From the NCBI RefSeq assembly GCF_000407445.1, contig NZ_ASWB01000002.1, positions 372,001-436,000 of the forward strand: a stretch of 64,000 bases of DNA, read 5' to 3'. Both the position numbers and the translations under genes were made by a program. Positions 7,335-16,299 of the stretch are shown piece after piece; the first letter of the stretch is position 1, and each line of letters opens with the position of its first letter. This stretch comes from Enterococcus moraviensis ATCC BAA-383. GTDB taxonomy: Bacteria; Bacillota; Bacilli; Lactobacillales; Enterococcaceae. Under the pieces are notes generated by a model. The model was not told the origin of the DNA. It saw nothing but the letters and a program-made list of their open reading frames with translations, and ran no database searches.

Positions 7335-8183
7335 ATGAGTAAAAAGGTCTGGTTCGTAACAGGAGGTTCAAAAGGGTTAGGATTAATTTTAACAAAAGCG
7401 TTGCTAAATAATGGGCATCAAGTTGTCACAACAAGTCGAAATAAAGAAAGTTTAATTCAAAAGGTGGGACCTGAAAGTCCAGCGTTTTTACCTGTTAGCA
7501 TGTCGCTGACAGATGAAACAGATATCAAACGTGTAATTGCGTTAGCCGTTGAAAAGTTTGGGAGGATCGATGTCTTAGTAAACAATGCAGGATTTATGGT
7601 AGCAGGAGCTGCGGAGGATTTAACGGATGAGGAAGTTCGTGCCTGTTTTGATGTCAATGTGTTTGGGACATTGAATACGATGAGAGCTATTATACCGATC
7701 ATGCGAAGTCAAAAATCTGGCTATATCATCAATACATCATCGATTTCTGGCCTTTATGCTGGCGCATTTGAATCAACCTATGCCGGAACAAAATTTGCAA
7801 TCAATGGAATTTGCCAAGCTGTTGCAGAAGAAGTCAAACCGTTTGGAATCCACGTCATCAATGCAGCACCAGGGTATTTGCGAACAGAATTTCTATCAGA
7901 AAATTCCTATGCGATGTCTCATACAATCAGTGAGCCATACAAAAAATCAGTAGAAGAACGTTTAGGTTTTGTTGCTACGATGAATGGGAATCAAGCTGGA
8001 GACCCTGAAAAAGTTGCTGCACTTTATATGGATATAGTTGAAATGGCACAACCACCTTTAGAATTAATGGTAGGTAGTGATGCATACGAGTTAGCTTTAA
8101 ATATGGCAAATCAGAAAATACAAATGACTGAGCAATATAAAGAATTGTCAGAGTCGATTGATTTTATACAAAAGGAGAAATAG
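7335..8183 (+). CDS. Short-chain dehydrogenase/reductase
   Basis: A 282-residue classical SDR with the N-terminal TGGSKGLG cofactor loop (residues 9-16), the NNAGF motif, the catalytic serine within INTSSISG, and YAGTKFA, which is the YxxxK active-site pair. SNK residues after the second strand (TTSRNKES) suggest NADP rather than NAD preference. The substrate is not predictable. It is preceded by a MerR-type promoter and followed, with no gap, by the MerR gene, an arrangement typical of stress- or aldehyde-responsive oxidoreductases. Confidence 0.9.
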   Translation: MSKKVWFVTGGSKGLGLILTKALLNNGHQVVTTSRNKESLIQKVGPESPAFLPVSMSLTDETDIKRVIALAVEKFGRIDVLVNNAGFMVAGAAEDLTDEEVRACFDVNVFGTLNTMRAIIPIMRSQKSGYIINTSSISGLYAGAFESTYAGTKFAINGICQAVAEEVKPFGIHVINAAPGYLRTEFLSENSYAMSHTISEPYKKSVEERLGFVATMNGNQAGDPEKVAALYMDIVEMAQPPLELMVGSDAYELALNMANQKIQMTEQYKELSESIDFIQKEK

Positions 8184-8582
8184 ATGACGATCAAAGAAAT
8201 GGCAGAGCTAGTAGGCATTTCTGCGGATACATTAAGATACTACGAACGAATCAGTGTAATCCCAGCTGTTACAAGAACAGTTCATGGCGTTCGCGATTAT
8301 GATGAGATTCACCTTGAGTGGATTCAGTCGATCTTAAAATTAAAAGCGTCTGGCATGACATTGGAAATGATCATTGAATACGTTCGTTTAGCAAATGTAG
8401 GTGATTCTACGATTGAAGCAAGAAAACAATTGCTGGAAGAAGAACAGGAACGTATTACAGCGAAAATCGAAGAGCTGCAGGATAGACTGGCGACAATAAA
8501 TCTTAAAATTGCTGATTATTATGAAGACTTATTACCTAAGACGACTGCGATGATCAATAAGATGAAACCTAAGATAGACTAA
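8184..8582 (+). CDS. MerR-family transcriptional regulator
   Basis: A 132-residue regulator whose ATG follows the SDR stop directly (TAGATG), with AAAGGAG inside the SDR end. The winged helix is MTIKEMAELVGISADTLRYYER, then a DNA-binding wing and a long dimerisation helix (about residues 80-120). There is no cysteine in the effector region, so a metal ligand site of the MerR/CueR kind is absent. It belongs with the non-metal, organic-stress group (AdhR/NmlR-like). It very likely controls the palindrome in the 19-bp spacer upstream of the SDR gene. Confidence 0.9.
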   Translation: MTIKEMAELVGISADTLRYYERISVIPAVTRTVHGVRDYDEIHLEWIQSILKLKASGMTLEMIIEYVRLANVGDSTIEARKQLLEEEQERITAKIEELQDRLATINLKIADYYEDLLPKTTAMINKMKPKID

Positions 8583-8721
8583 GTGACATAAAAAATAAGA
8601 AAAGTGGAAAGCCCTGTGAAAAGGTTTTTCTGCTTTTTTAACCTATATTGAAACTAACTCATTTTACGCTTATAATGAATATTACGTTAAAAAGATGGAA
8701 ATGTGTTGGGGGAAAAGAAGA

Positions 8722-9201
8722 ATGTGGCAGTTTATAAAAGATAATCTATTTATGATCAAAAGAGCTGGGTTGTTGTATAATATGAAACCTAGAAATACGT
8801 TTTTACTTACTTTAATACTTGGGGCAACGGGGATTCCAAGGATTTTAAATAGAAATTTTATTTCAGGTGGTATTTTACTCTTTGTATTTATCGTTACGAG
8901 TGATTGGGATAACGACATACTTATTTGGATTGGGGTGTTTGATGCTGTTACGAGCCTTTTTTATCGAGAACCAGAACCCAAAAAGCAAACGGTTGAAGAT
9001 AGACATAAGGTAACGAGAGCTGCAGTAACAAAGGATGTCTCAAAAGAAAAGTCTAACGAACCCCCAAAAGAGCGTATTAAGATAAGACCCAATCAGGAAA
9101 ATACGATCAAAGTAGGAAATAAAATCTGTCATTTTTGCGGTGCACCGATGCCGACAAACGAAAGTGTTTGTTCTTATTGTAAAATGGAAAGTACACAGTA
9201 G
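8722..9201 (+). CDS. Membrane protein with C-terminal zinc ribbon, unknown function
   Basis: A protein of about 159 residues with one or two hydrophobic segments (around TFLLTLILGATGIPRIL and FISGGILLFVFIV), a charged linker, and a C-terminal CHFCGAPMPTNESVCSYC zinc ribbon (two CxxC knuckles). Such tail-anchored-like proteins with a double-CxxC ribbon are common in Firmicutes without known function. ATG 8722 is preferred over 8695 because of the GGGGGA stretch upstream. The next gene begins 15 bp after the stop and may be co-transcribed. Confidence 0.65.
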   Translation: MWQFIKDNLFMIKRAGLLYNMKPRNTFLLTLILGATGIPRILNRNFISGGILLFVFIVTSDWDNDILIWIGVFDAVTSLFYREPEPKKQTVEDRHKVTRAAVTKDVSKEKSNEPPKERIKIRPNQENTIKVGNKICHFCGAPMPTNESVCSYCKMESTQ

Positions 9202-9216
9202 AAAGTTGAGAAAATC

Positions 9217-10299
9217 ATGAATTTAAGGAAAAGTATTAAAGTATTTTTAAGTGTTCTATCCATTTTTATCGCCATCATTCTAGTTTATGTCGGCTATGTT
9301 TATTTCAGTTATGGAAGAATTGCGGATAACGAGCCTGTTGAAATCACTCAAAAGGCTAAAATGAACCAAGCGGCAACTAATAAAGAATACAAAATTTCAA
9401 CGTTTAACATAGGCTATGGCTCTTACACGCCAGATTACACCTTTTTCATGGATGGCGGTAAACAATCTAAAGCAGTCAGTGAAGCAAGTGTTGTCAAAAA
9501 TATCTCTGGTGTGATCGATACGATTAAAAAAATCGATCCGGATTTTGCTTTGTTCCAAGAAGTTGATGAAAAAGCTACCCGTAGTCGCGGTGTAGATGAA
9601 GTGACACAAATCAATCAGCAATTTTCTGATTATACTAGTGTGTTTGCTACAAATTATGATTCAGCCTTTTTAATGTACCCCATTCTAGACCCAATCGGAA
9701 AATCCAAATCGGGTATTCTTACATTGAGTAACACAACGATTGAAGAGAGTACACGTTATAGTTTACCAATCGAAACGAATTTTAATAAATTTTTTGATTT
9801 AGATCGTGCGTTCACGGTCTCAAAAATTCCAGTTGAAAATGGCAAATATTTGATGCTGTATAATGTTCATTTATCGGCCTATATCAAGGATCAAAAAATC
9901 CAAAAAGAACAAGTGCATAAATTATTCGATCATATGGAAAATGAATACAAAAAAGGGAATTATGTCGTTGGTGGTGGCGATTTTAATCATGATCTACTGG
10001 ATTCTTCGACTGAAATATTTAAAAACGACCCAACAGAAGAATATACATGGTTACAACCTTTTCCAAAAGAAGAGCTACCGAAAAATTTACAAGTTGCAAC
10101 ATTGAGTGAAACGAAAATTCCAGTTCCTTCAGTGCGTAATTTAGATAAACCATATACAAAAGGGGAGTCCTTTGTAGCATTAATAGATGGATTTATTGTT
10201 TCTGATAATGTTGAGAATGTCAGTGGAAAAGTGAGTGATGCTGAGTTTGAAAATTCAGATCATAATCCAGTTGAAATGACCTTTAAGTTAAAACCATAA
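9217..10299 (+). CDS. Membrane-anchored endonuclease/exonuclease/phosphatase family protein
   Basis: A 360-residue protein with an N-terminal membrane anchor (FLSVLSIFIAIILVYVGYVYF) and an EEP domain outside. Visible EEP motifs: STFNIGYGSY, LFQEVDE (metal-binding Glu), YNVHLSAY, GGDFNHD (catalytic Asp/Asn) and SDHNPVEM (general base His). The family includes sphingomyelinases, phosphodiesterases and nucleases. The anchored, exported form suggests an extracellular phosphodiesterase, but the substrate is unknown. A strong bidirectional terminator separates it from the convergent lipoprotein gene. Confidence 0.85.
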   Translation: MNLRKSIKVFLSVLSIFIAIILVYVGYVYFSYGRIADNEPVEITQKAKMNQAATNKEYKISTFNIGYGSYTPDYTFFMDGGKQSKAVSEASVVKNISGVIDTIKKIDPDFALFQEVDEKATRSRGVDEVTQINQQFSDYTSVFATNYDSAFLMYPILDPIGKSKSGILTLSNTTIEESTRYSLPIETNFNKFFDLDRAFTVSKIPVENGKYLMLYNVHLSAYIKDQKIQKEQVHKLFDHMENEYKKGNYVVGGGDFNHDLLDSSTEIFKNDPTEEYTWLQPFPKEELPKNLQVATLSETKIPVPSVRNLDKPYTKGESFVALIDGFIVSDNVENVSGKVSDAEFENSDHNPVEMTFKLKP

Positions 10300-10300
10300 A

Positions 10301-10354
10301 AAGAATAGCCTGAAACATCCTTTTTTGAGTGATGTTTCAGGCTATTCTTTTTTT
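10301..10354. terminator. Bidirectional terminator
   Basis: An 18-bp stem AGAATAGCCTGAAACATC / GATGTTTCAGGCTATTCT with T/A runs on both sides lies between two convergent genes. Confidence 0.92.
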
Positions 10355-10356
10355 GA

Positions 10357-12693
10357 TTATTCTTCTATTTTTACGACAGTTTCTTTCCCGTCATTCATGA
10401 TCAATGCTGTTTGGCTGGCAACATGAACACCATCTGAATTGTAATCAGTCTTAGAGAAATTAGCAATTACAGATAATGTTTCACCGAATTCAGTTTTTTG
10501 AACTAAACGATCATCTGTCAATACTTGAAAGTTAGTCATTTCATGTTGCAAAGCTTTCTTTTGGAAAGGACTCCAAATTTTAGCATTTTCGGAAATATCC
10601 TGTTTATGTTCTTCCCAGCTATTTTTATCGAGATGCATCATTGGTGGCGTGTTGTACAAATACTCTTTCATGCGACGCTCACCGACTTGGTCTTTGATTT
10701 TATAACTATCCCATTCCCATTGATGAGAGGTAATCACAGAACGGTTGTAAACAAGTTTATAAAGCGGAAGAGAATAAACAGGGTCAGTGTAAATTGCTTT
10801 GTATTCTTCTTTTATTGGTACGACTTTTTTATATTTCGTAGGGATACCGCCATCTAGTGCAGCATAGCTTCCTACATAATAGTCACTATCTTTGTTTTCC
10901 CGCATATCAGGATCAGACCACATAATAACAGGTGTTTCAATTCCATGAGCAAAGACCATTTCTTTTGAGGCAAAGTCATTCCCACCTTCAGAACCAACAA
11001 CTAAACCTTTTTGATTGAAATAGGCCATGCGTTTTAAACGTCCTGCAACATCTTCAGTTTGAGTAGTCAAATGATCAGGACTATAATCGTTATAAATTTC
11101 ACCAGCAGCATCTGTATCTAAGAACCAAGAATTAAAGGGAATTCCGTTTTGAGTGATTCCTTTAAACCGTTCTTCTACATCAGGGAAAACGAGCGTTGGG
11201 TTCAATTTACGCCCTTTTCCTAAGAAACCAGCTACTTTTTCACCATTTTTCTTGGTGACTGTGGCATTCTCATAGAGATCAGAGTTAGGAAAAGAAGCGG
11301 TGTTCCAATCAATACTGGCATTTTCTTGAATCGATTGATACGAATCATAAGGACCAATCAAATAGCCTTCATCCGCAGCGGTTTTCACCATTGAAGGATT
11401 CATCAAGCCATTTGCCCAATTGGGTAAGCCAATCCACGCATTTTCTATTCCTGCTTTTTTCATCTCTTTAAAAACGTCAGATGAAGTTACTTGTCCCCAT
11501 TGTTCAAGTGGGGGAGTTAAGTCAGCAGTAACACCAGCTAATAGATGTTTATTTAAAGTATATCGTTCTTGTTCACTTAGCTGATCAAGCCCTTTTTCAA
11601 TTAGATTTTTAGCTTCTGCATCCGGATTTTTAAAAATATCTTTATTGTAAAATTGTGGATAGAGCAACACATAGTTAAGCGAGGTCAAAAAGGTGTTTTT
11701 CTCATATTTGTACCCTTCATTCCGTTTAAACGCTTCTAGGGCGTTCAAATATTCTTCAGAGCCATCTTCGCCATATTGATTTAGTAGTTCACCGATCCAT
11801 TGGAAGATAGGTTGATCGATCATTTTTGGTAATTTACGCCAGTTGATATCTTCTGTATTTAAAATGCGACTGTTCCAATAATAAACCTGGATTGCACCAC
11901 GCATTTCTTTGATTTCGGGATTTTCTTTTTCTTTTTCATCTAGCGTTTTGAATGCACCTAATTTAATGCGATCCATTTGGTAGGTTTTAGCAATCGCTAC
12001 TGGATCATTGTCGGTAATGTAAAGACGATAATGCACTGTTTTATTTTTGTCGAAACCAATAAAATGGTGACTTGCTTCTAAGGTAAGGTGAGGCTCAGTT
12101 TTCGTTAAAAGATCATTGTTAAATGTGTTGTCCGTAACAAAAGTTGCAGCAAATGTTTCATGGTTCGTCGTGAAAAAGCTCATTGAGAAAGCTTCACTCA
12201 TAGATAATTCTTCATTTTGATTAAAATAGGCAAGCCACTCTTTCTGGTCATTAGGAATCGTTTTTCCTTCTGCAATTGGTAATATATAATTTTTAGCATC
12301 TAGTTTTGGCCAAGTAACTGTGTTATCTTCATCCGATAAACTTGTAAGAGTAACCGCAAGATGATTTGTTTCTTTTTTCAATGTGACCTTGAGTTGTTCA
12401 TTAGGATAAGTCCAACTGACCTCTTCATTCTTCTTTTTTAAATCGGTCACTTCTTTTGCTTCTTGTGGTTTGGATACTTCTGCTTTTTCTCCATTTTCGG
12501 TAATCGAGACGGCAAATGTTGTTGGATCGACATCAAAGGAAAAATCAGTTTTGGCATAGGTTTTATTTTTTTCCACTTCTTTGTTGGCAATCAGTTCTTC
12601 CGATTTGTCAGTTGCATTGGTTTTGTTGATATTACAAGCAGATAAAGATAATGCAATGGCGGTTAGACTTAGATAAATCGTACATTTTTTCAT
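10357..12693 (-). CDS. Large lipoprotein resembling a glycoside hydrolase
   Basis: A 778-residue lipoprotein starting MKKCTIYLSLTAIALSLSACN with lipobox LSAC. ATG 12693 has GGAGG eight bases upstream, so the 21 extra in-frame residues are left out. The first half resembles a beta-rich carbohydrate-binding region. The second half (from about residue 400) has the order of a (beta/alpha)8 glycosidase, with candidate acidic residues in FLDTDAAGEIYNDYSPDH and IMWSDPDMREN. It recalls GH101-like or DUF5696 proteins, but I cannot assign a family with confidence. It likely acts on host or dietary glycans at the cell surface. Confidence 0.7.
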   Translation of the reverse strand: MKKCTIYLSLTAIALSLSACNINKTNATDKSEELIANKEVEKNKTYAKTDFSFDVDPTTFAVSITENGEKAEVSKPQEAKEVTDLKKKNEEVSWTYPNEQLKVTLKKETNHLAVTLTSLSDEDNTVTWPKLDAKNYILPIAEGKTIPNDQKEWLAYFNQNEELSMSEAFSMSFFTTNHETFAATFVTDNTFNNDLLTKTEPHLTLEASHHFIGFDKNKTVHYRLYITDNDPVAIAKTYQMDRIKLGAFKTLDEKEKENPEIKEMRGAIQVYYWNSRILNTEDINWRKLPKMIDQPIFQWIGELLNQYGEDGSEEYLNALEAFKRNEGYKYEKNTFLTSLNYVLLYPQFYNKDIFKNPDAEAKNLIEKGLDQLSEQERYTLNKHLLAGVTADLTPPLEQWGQVTSSDVFKEMKKAGIENAWIGLPNWANGLMNPSMVKTAADEGYLIGPYDSYQSIQENASIDWNTASFPNSDLYENATVTKKNGEKVAGFLGKGRKLNPTLVFPDVEERFKGITQNGIPFNSWFLDTDAAGEIYNDYSPDHLTTQTEDVAGRLKRMAYFNQKGLVVGSEGGNDFASKEMVFAHGIETPVIMWSDPDMRENKDSDYYVGSYAALDGGIPTKYKKVVPIKEEYKAIYTDPVYSLPLYKLVYNRSVITSHQWEWDSYKIKDQVGERRMKEYLYNTPPMMHLDKNSWEEHKQDISENAKIWSPFQKKALQHEMTNFQVLTDDRLVQKTEFGETLSVIANFSKTDYNSDGVHVASQTALIMNDGKETVVKIEE

Positions 12694-12842
12694 AGGTTCC
12701 TCCTCGTATAGGATCATAATTTTTTTCCACTTTTGTTTGATAAAAAGCTGATTCAATAGATAAGCAGACTCGCATGACTCAATAACATAAACTCAGTCTA
12801 ACAAGCCAATGTTACAGAAAAATGCCAAACGCAAGTAAAAAA

Positions 12843-13036
12843 AGGTGTCTGGGACAGAACTCTGCGAGTCATATCCCAGACACCTAGTATCCGAATAAAC
12901 GATGGGAGCAAATGGTCCTCGATGCTTCGAGGATCAGAGTGAAACGAGAACCGTAGAGGCAGAAGCAACCCCTTCGGAAATAAGCTGACATTCACAAAAA
13001 TCGGAAGTCCAATTTTCGTGAATGTCAGCTTATTTC
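12843..13036. repeat. Intergenic element with two long hairpins
   Basis: The 350-bp gap between the lipoprotein and the kinase gene holds two strong dyads. One is AGGTGTCTGGGA / TCCCAGACACCT (12843-12885). The other is a stem of about 28 bp, GAAATAAGCTGACATTCAC / GTGAATGTCAGCTTATTTC plus inner pairs (12977-13036), flanked by CCCC and GGGG. The GC content is higher than the surroundings. It looks like a mobile or repetitive intergenic element of the kind scattered in enterococcal genomes. Only one copy lies in this window, so that claim is inference. It can terminate transcription on both strands. Confidence 0.6.
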
Positions 13037-13042
13037 TCGGGG

Positions 13043-14464
13043 CTAAACACTCCTGTCTAAACCTCGTTCCCCAGATTTATAAAAATGTAAAATAAAAATC
13101 AATGTCTGATGAACTAATTTTGCTTCAACCGTAAAACCATGTTCATTCATGATTGACTGAACGATCGACAACCCAAGACCTGTTCCGGAAAGGTTTTTAT
13201 TTCGTGATTTCTCATGAACGTAAAAGGCTTCCCAAAGCTTATTGACATCAAATGCTGAAGTTAAAGAAGTTTGATTACTAATCGTAAATTCAATAAACGC
13301 ATCTGTTTCTCGCCAGCTGGCTTGGATTTCCTTATCTGTGGTGTATTTAATACTGTTAGTTAATAAATTATCAAACACTCTTTTCATCAAAAGCGGATCA
13401 GCGTCAATCAATGAAAGAGGTGTATCTGTATTTGCTTCGAGTAATAAAATAGCTTCTTTATCCATTGAAGGCCCAAGTTCCGTTACGGTTTGACGCCAGC
13501 TATCGGACAATTGTAATGGTACTTTATGGATTGGTTGCTGCTGTTCTAATTTTGCATAGTCTAATAGTTGATCTACAATATCATTTAATCGCTGGGTTTG
13601 TTGTAAAATGACTTCCAGATAAGTTCCATCATCTAAATCGTCTTCAATTCCAGAGTCATATGCTTTGATCAAAGCGATGGGCGTTTTTAATTCATGAGTC
13701 AGATCTGCTGTAAATTGTTTTAACTGCTCATTTTTAGCAAGTAAATTTTTCTGGTAAGTGGCTAAAGCATAACTCATCTTGTTGATACTAAGTGCTAATT
13801 CACCAATTTCATTTGCTGGGATATCCGTAGTTGTTACAAAAGTCAACGCCGTGATTTCTTCTGCTACTTGTTTTAATTTAACCAAAGGATCTGTTATTCT
13901 CCGAACGGAAATATAAATCAGAACAATAATCAATAGTAAGGTGACACTTAGTGAAATAAAATTAAATGTGTTGATCAAGTTTGCTGTTTCTGAAAAATTT
14001 ACGGTCGAGACACCGACTAAATAAAACGTACCCTCAATAATTTTCATCTCAACTAAGAAACTGGACTTTTGTTTTCCTTGATCGAAATTTCGTTGGATAG
14101 CCTGATCATTTGCTTGTAGCTGGTCTAATGTTTCTTGGGTGATCCAAAAACGATTTAACGCTACTTGTTTTCGATTCAACGCAATATTTAAGGCTTCATT
14201 AAAATCATCAAGTGAGCTCCCGTCTACATCTTGTGTGATGATTGTGACTTGATTGTTGTTTTCTAATTCAGTCAAGTGTTGTTCTGACTGGTCATTATGA
14301 TGAAGCTCGGACATGACCGAGGTAACTTTTTGTTCCATTTTAGAAAAATAGTAGTGGGGAACAATCAAGCTATTCAAAATAAACATAATAACAAAGCTAC
14401 CAATAATGATCAGTGTAAATGTCAACGTAAGCGTGGTACTGATTTTTCTAGGTTTCTTTTTCAA
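13043..14464 (-). CDS. Sensor histidine kinase of a two-component system
   Basis: A membrane kinase of 473 residues: transmembrane helix 1 (about residues 15-35), an extracellular sensor of some 130 residues, helix 2, a HAMP segment, the HisKA box ADLTHELKTPIALI with its phospho-accepting His, and a HATPase_c domain with the N box DNLLTNSIKYT and G box GTGLGLSIVQSI. The likely start is TTG 14464, which overlaps the response-regulator stop by 17 bp. The last ten residues (SGERGLDRSV) are encoded at the edge of the adjacent intergenic element and may replace the original C-terminus. The signal is unknown. Confidence 0.85.
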   Translation of the reverse strand: MKKKPRKISTTLTLTFTLIIIGSFVIMFILNSLIVPHYYFSKMEQKVTSVMSELHHNDQSEQHLTELENNNQVTIITQDVDGSSLDDFNEALNIALNRKQVALNRFWITQETLDQLQANDQAIQRNFDQGKQKSSFLVEMKIIEGTFYLVGVSTVNFSETANLINTFNFISLSVTLLLIIVLIYISVRRITDPLVKLKQVAEEITALTFVTTTDIPANEIGELALSINKMSYALATYQKNLLAKNEQLKQFTADLTHELKTPIALIKAYDSGIEDDLDDGTYLEVILQQTQRLNDIVDQLLDYAKLEQQQPIHKVPLQLSDSWRQTVTELGPSMDKEAILLLEANTDTPLSLIDADPLLMKRVFDNLLTNSIKYTTDKEIQASWRETDAFIEFTISNQTSLTSAFDVNKLWEAFYVHEKSRNKNLSGTGLGLSIVQSIMNEHGFTVEAKLVHQTLIFILHFYKSGERGLDRSV

Positions 14465-15092
14465 TGAGATAGCCCACTCCTCTTTTGGTGGTGATGATCT
14501 CATCGCCAACTTTTTCTCTAAGTCTTCTAATATGAGTATCCACAGTGCGTGCAACCCCGTCATAGTCCATTCCCCAAATACCGATCAAAAGCTGTTCTCT
14601 AGTCAAAATTGCGCCTTGATTTTTGGCTAGCATCATTAGTAAATCAAATTCCTTTTTTGTCAAATCCAATGGCTGATCTTTTTTCCAAACTTTTAAATTA
14701 GCTGGTTCGACCAACAAATCTTTGATGTAGAACGAATGAGCTAAATTAAGTAATTTTTTTACGCGCAACAATAGTACTTGAGGATGAAAAGGTTTGGTAA
14801 TATAGTCATCTGCACCACTGGATAAAGAAAGAAATTCATCTTCACCTGTTGATTTTGCTGTTAACATCAAGACCTTTAACGAGCTTTCAGCTTTGATCGT
14901 TTTAATGACCTCAATGCCATCAATTTTAGGCATCATCCAATCAATAATAGCTAAATCCACTTTTTCTTGATAAAAAATATCTAATGCTGCCTCACCATCC
15001 AGTACAGTGTAGACAGTAAATCCGTCTTTTTTTAAATAAGCACTAACGATTTGAACCATTTCGGGACTATCATCGGCAACTAAAATATTCAT
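14448..15092 (-). CDS. OmpR/PhoB-family response regulator
   Basis: A 214-residue regulator: receiver domain with DD near the N-terminus (VADDSPE), phospho-accepting Asp in LAIIDWMMPKIDG, conserved Thr/Lys in MLTAKS and DDYITKPFHP, then a winged-helix DNA-binding domain ending VGDEIITTKRGVGYLIE. ATG 15092 is chosen because AAAGGAG lies nine bases upstream; a TTG two codons earlier is less likely. It is translationally coupled to the kinase. The unit lies between a cell-wall hydrolase and a surface lipoprotein gene, so cell-envelope control is plausible but unproven. Confidence 0.9.
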   Translation of the reverse strand: MNILVADDSPEMVQIVSAYLKKDGFTVYTVLDGEAALDIFYQEKVDLAIIDWMMPKIDGIEVIKTIKAESSLKVLMLTAKSTGEDEFLSLSSGADDYITKPFHPQVLLLRVKKLLNLAHSFYIKDLLVEPANLKVWKKDQPLDLTKKEFDLLMMLAKNQGAILTREQLLIGIWGMDYDGVARTVDTHIRRLREKVGDEIITTKRGVGYLIEKET

Positions 15093-15198
15093 GAGCAAAA
15101 ACTCCTTTTAAAGATTCGTTAGTAACAGGGTCTACACTAAACTTTTTCAGAAATAAGCATAGTAAATCTGGATCAGAATATTTGCTGAGATGCTTTGT

Positions 15199-15768
15199 TT
15201 ATTTATCATACTTATATAATTTAAATTCATCAATCAATTGAATCAATTTTTCTGCATAGTCTGGGTCTGTTGCATAACCGCCATTTTGCAAAGCAACTGC
15301 TGCTTCTCGATAATTTTTACTTGTTTTGATACTTTCATAAGTGCCGCCTTTTAAAAATTCCATATGATCGGCCATTGATTCTTGGATCGTTTCGTATTTT
15401 TTAAAGGAATCATCAATTGTAATTCGTTCTCCATTGATAAACTCATCCGTCGGCATAATGCTGGATTGCTCATTAAAGGCCCCTTTGATCCCAAACAAAT
15501 TTTTTGCTTCTATAGCTAAATCGCTGCGACCCCAGTCAGATTCTAAAATCGCTTGGGCAATTGTAATACTGGCAAATAAGTGAGTTTGTTTTTGTAAAAG
15601 TTTTGCTTCAGATGCTATTTCGTCAATAAAAATCTGCTGATACGCAGTGGCTTCATCTTGAATGGGTTGTTCTTCTTTATTAAAAATAAGGAAAAGACTA
15701 GCAAATGAAAGAAGTAGAATCAATAGTAAAGGTAAAATATTTTGTCTTTTTAGAATTCCTTGATTCAT
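15199..15768 (-). CDS. Membrane-anchored glucosaminidase-domain protein (GH73-like)
   Basis: A 189-residue protein with an N-terminal signal anchor (ILPLLLILLLSFASLFLIF) and a GH73/glucosaminidase domain. Visible motifs: SITIAQAILESDWGRS, whose Glu is the catalytic acid, then LFGIKG, FKKYETIQESMADH and GGYATDPDYAEKL, all standard in FlgJ/LytG/AcmA-type enzymes. Such enzymes cut the glycan strands of peptidoglycan. It lacks the LysM repeats seen in the large autolysins, so it is probably a membrane-tethered housekeeping hydrolase. Confidence 0.88.
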   Translation of the reverse strand: MNQGILKRQNILPLLLILLLSFASLFLIFNKEEQPIQDEATAYQQIFIDEIASEAKLLQKQTHLFASITIAQAILESDWGRSDLAIEAKNLFGIKGAFNEQSSIMPTDEFINGERITIDDSFKKYETIQESMADHMEFLKGGTYESIKTSKNYREAAVALQNGGYATDPDYAEKLIQLIDEFKLYKYDK

Positions 15769-15916
15769 ATAATAACCTCTTTTCTTTAAGTGTTGTATTC
15801 AGTATAGAGGTTAAATGTTACGAAAATGTGCCAAATAAGTTAATATTTCCCTAGCTTTCTTACTAAATAATTCAGACAAACATTTTTATGTTACGAAAAA
15901 ATAATAAATAAAGTTC

Positions 15917-15971
15917 TTTACAATACAAAATAAATCATTTATGATTGTTTTGTCAATACCCCTATGGGTAT
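15917..15971 (+). promoter_or_regulatory. Promoter and CstR operator of the persulfide operon
   Basis: TTTACA (15917-15922) and TATGAT (15940-15945) with a 17-bp spacer form a good promoter. Around the start of transcription lies ATACCCCTATGGGTAT (15956-15971), a perfect ATACCC-N4-GGGTAT dyad of the CsoR/CstR operator type. The cstR-like gene is the last gene of the operon, giving a simple autorepression loop. Confidence 0.85.
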
Positions 15972-15984
15972 GAAGGAGGAGCCT

Positions 15985-16299
15985 ATGTTTTCATTTTTCA
16001 ATGTAAATTCAATTAGTACAACTGAACTTCAACTAAAATTATCAACACAAATTGAAGTGCTAGACGTCAGAGAAAAGACAGAATTCGCTGCGGGACATAT
16101 ACCTAGAGCCAAAAATATACCCCTCAGTAAAATAGACTCTTATACAAAAAAAGACAAAGAGCTAGTCTATGTGATTTGCCAGTCAGGTATGAGAAGTCGT
16201 CAGGCAGTCAAAAAATTAAAAGCTAAAGGAATAGAAGCCATCAATGTTAAAGGCGGAATGAATGCTTGGCGTGGTGCAATCAGAGGAGGGAAAGTCTAA
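15985..16299 (+). CDS. Rhodanese-domain sulfurtransferase
   Basis: A 104-residue single rhodanese domain with the active loop VICQSGMRSRQ, whose cysteine would carry the persulfide, and the C-terminal GGMNAWRG signature. Translation starts at ATG 15985, seven codons into the open frame, preceded by AAGGAGGA. It is the first gene of a four-gene sulfur operon and overlaps the reductase gene by one base (TAATG). Its expected role is to pass sulfane sulfur between low-molecular-weight persulfides and acceptors in the cytosol. Confidence 0.9.
   Translation: MFSFFNVNSISTTELQLKLSTQIEVLDVREKTEFAAGHIPRAKNIPLSKIDSYTKKDKELVYVICQSGMRSRQAVKKLKAKGIEAINVKGGMNAWRGAIRGGKV

Noticed and set aside
12798-12995. 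65-codon minus-strand frame between lipoprotein and kinase genes
   Set aside because: It lies over two large hairpins, has no ribosome site, and its composition follows the intergenic element.
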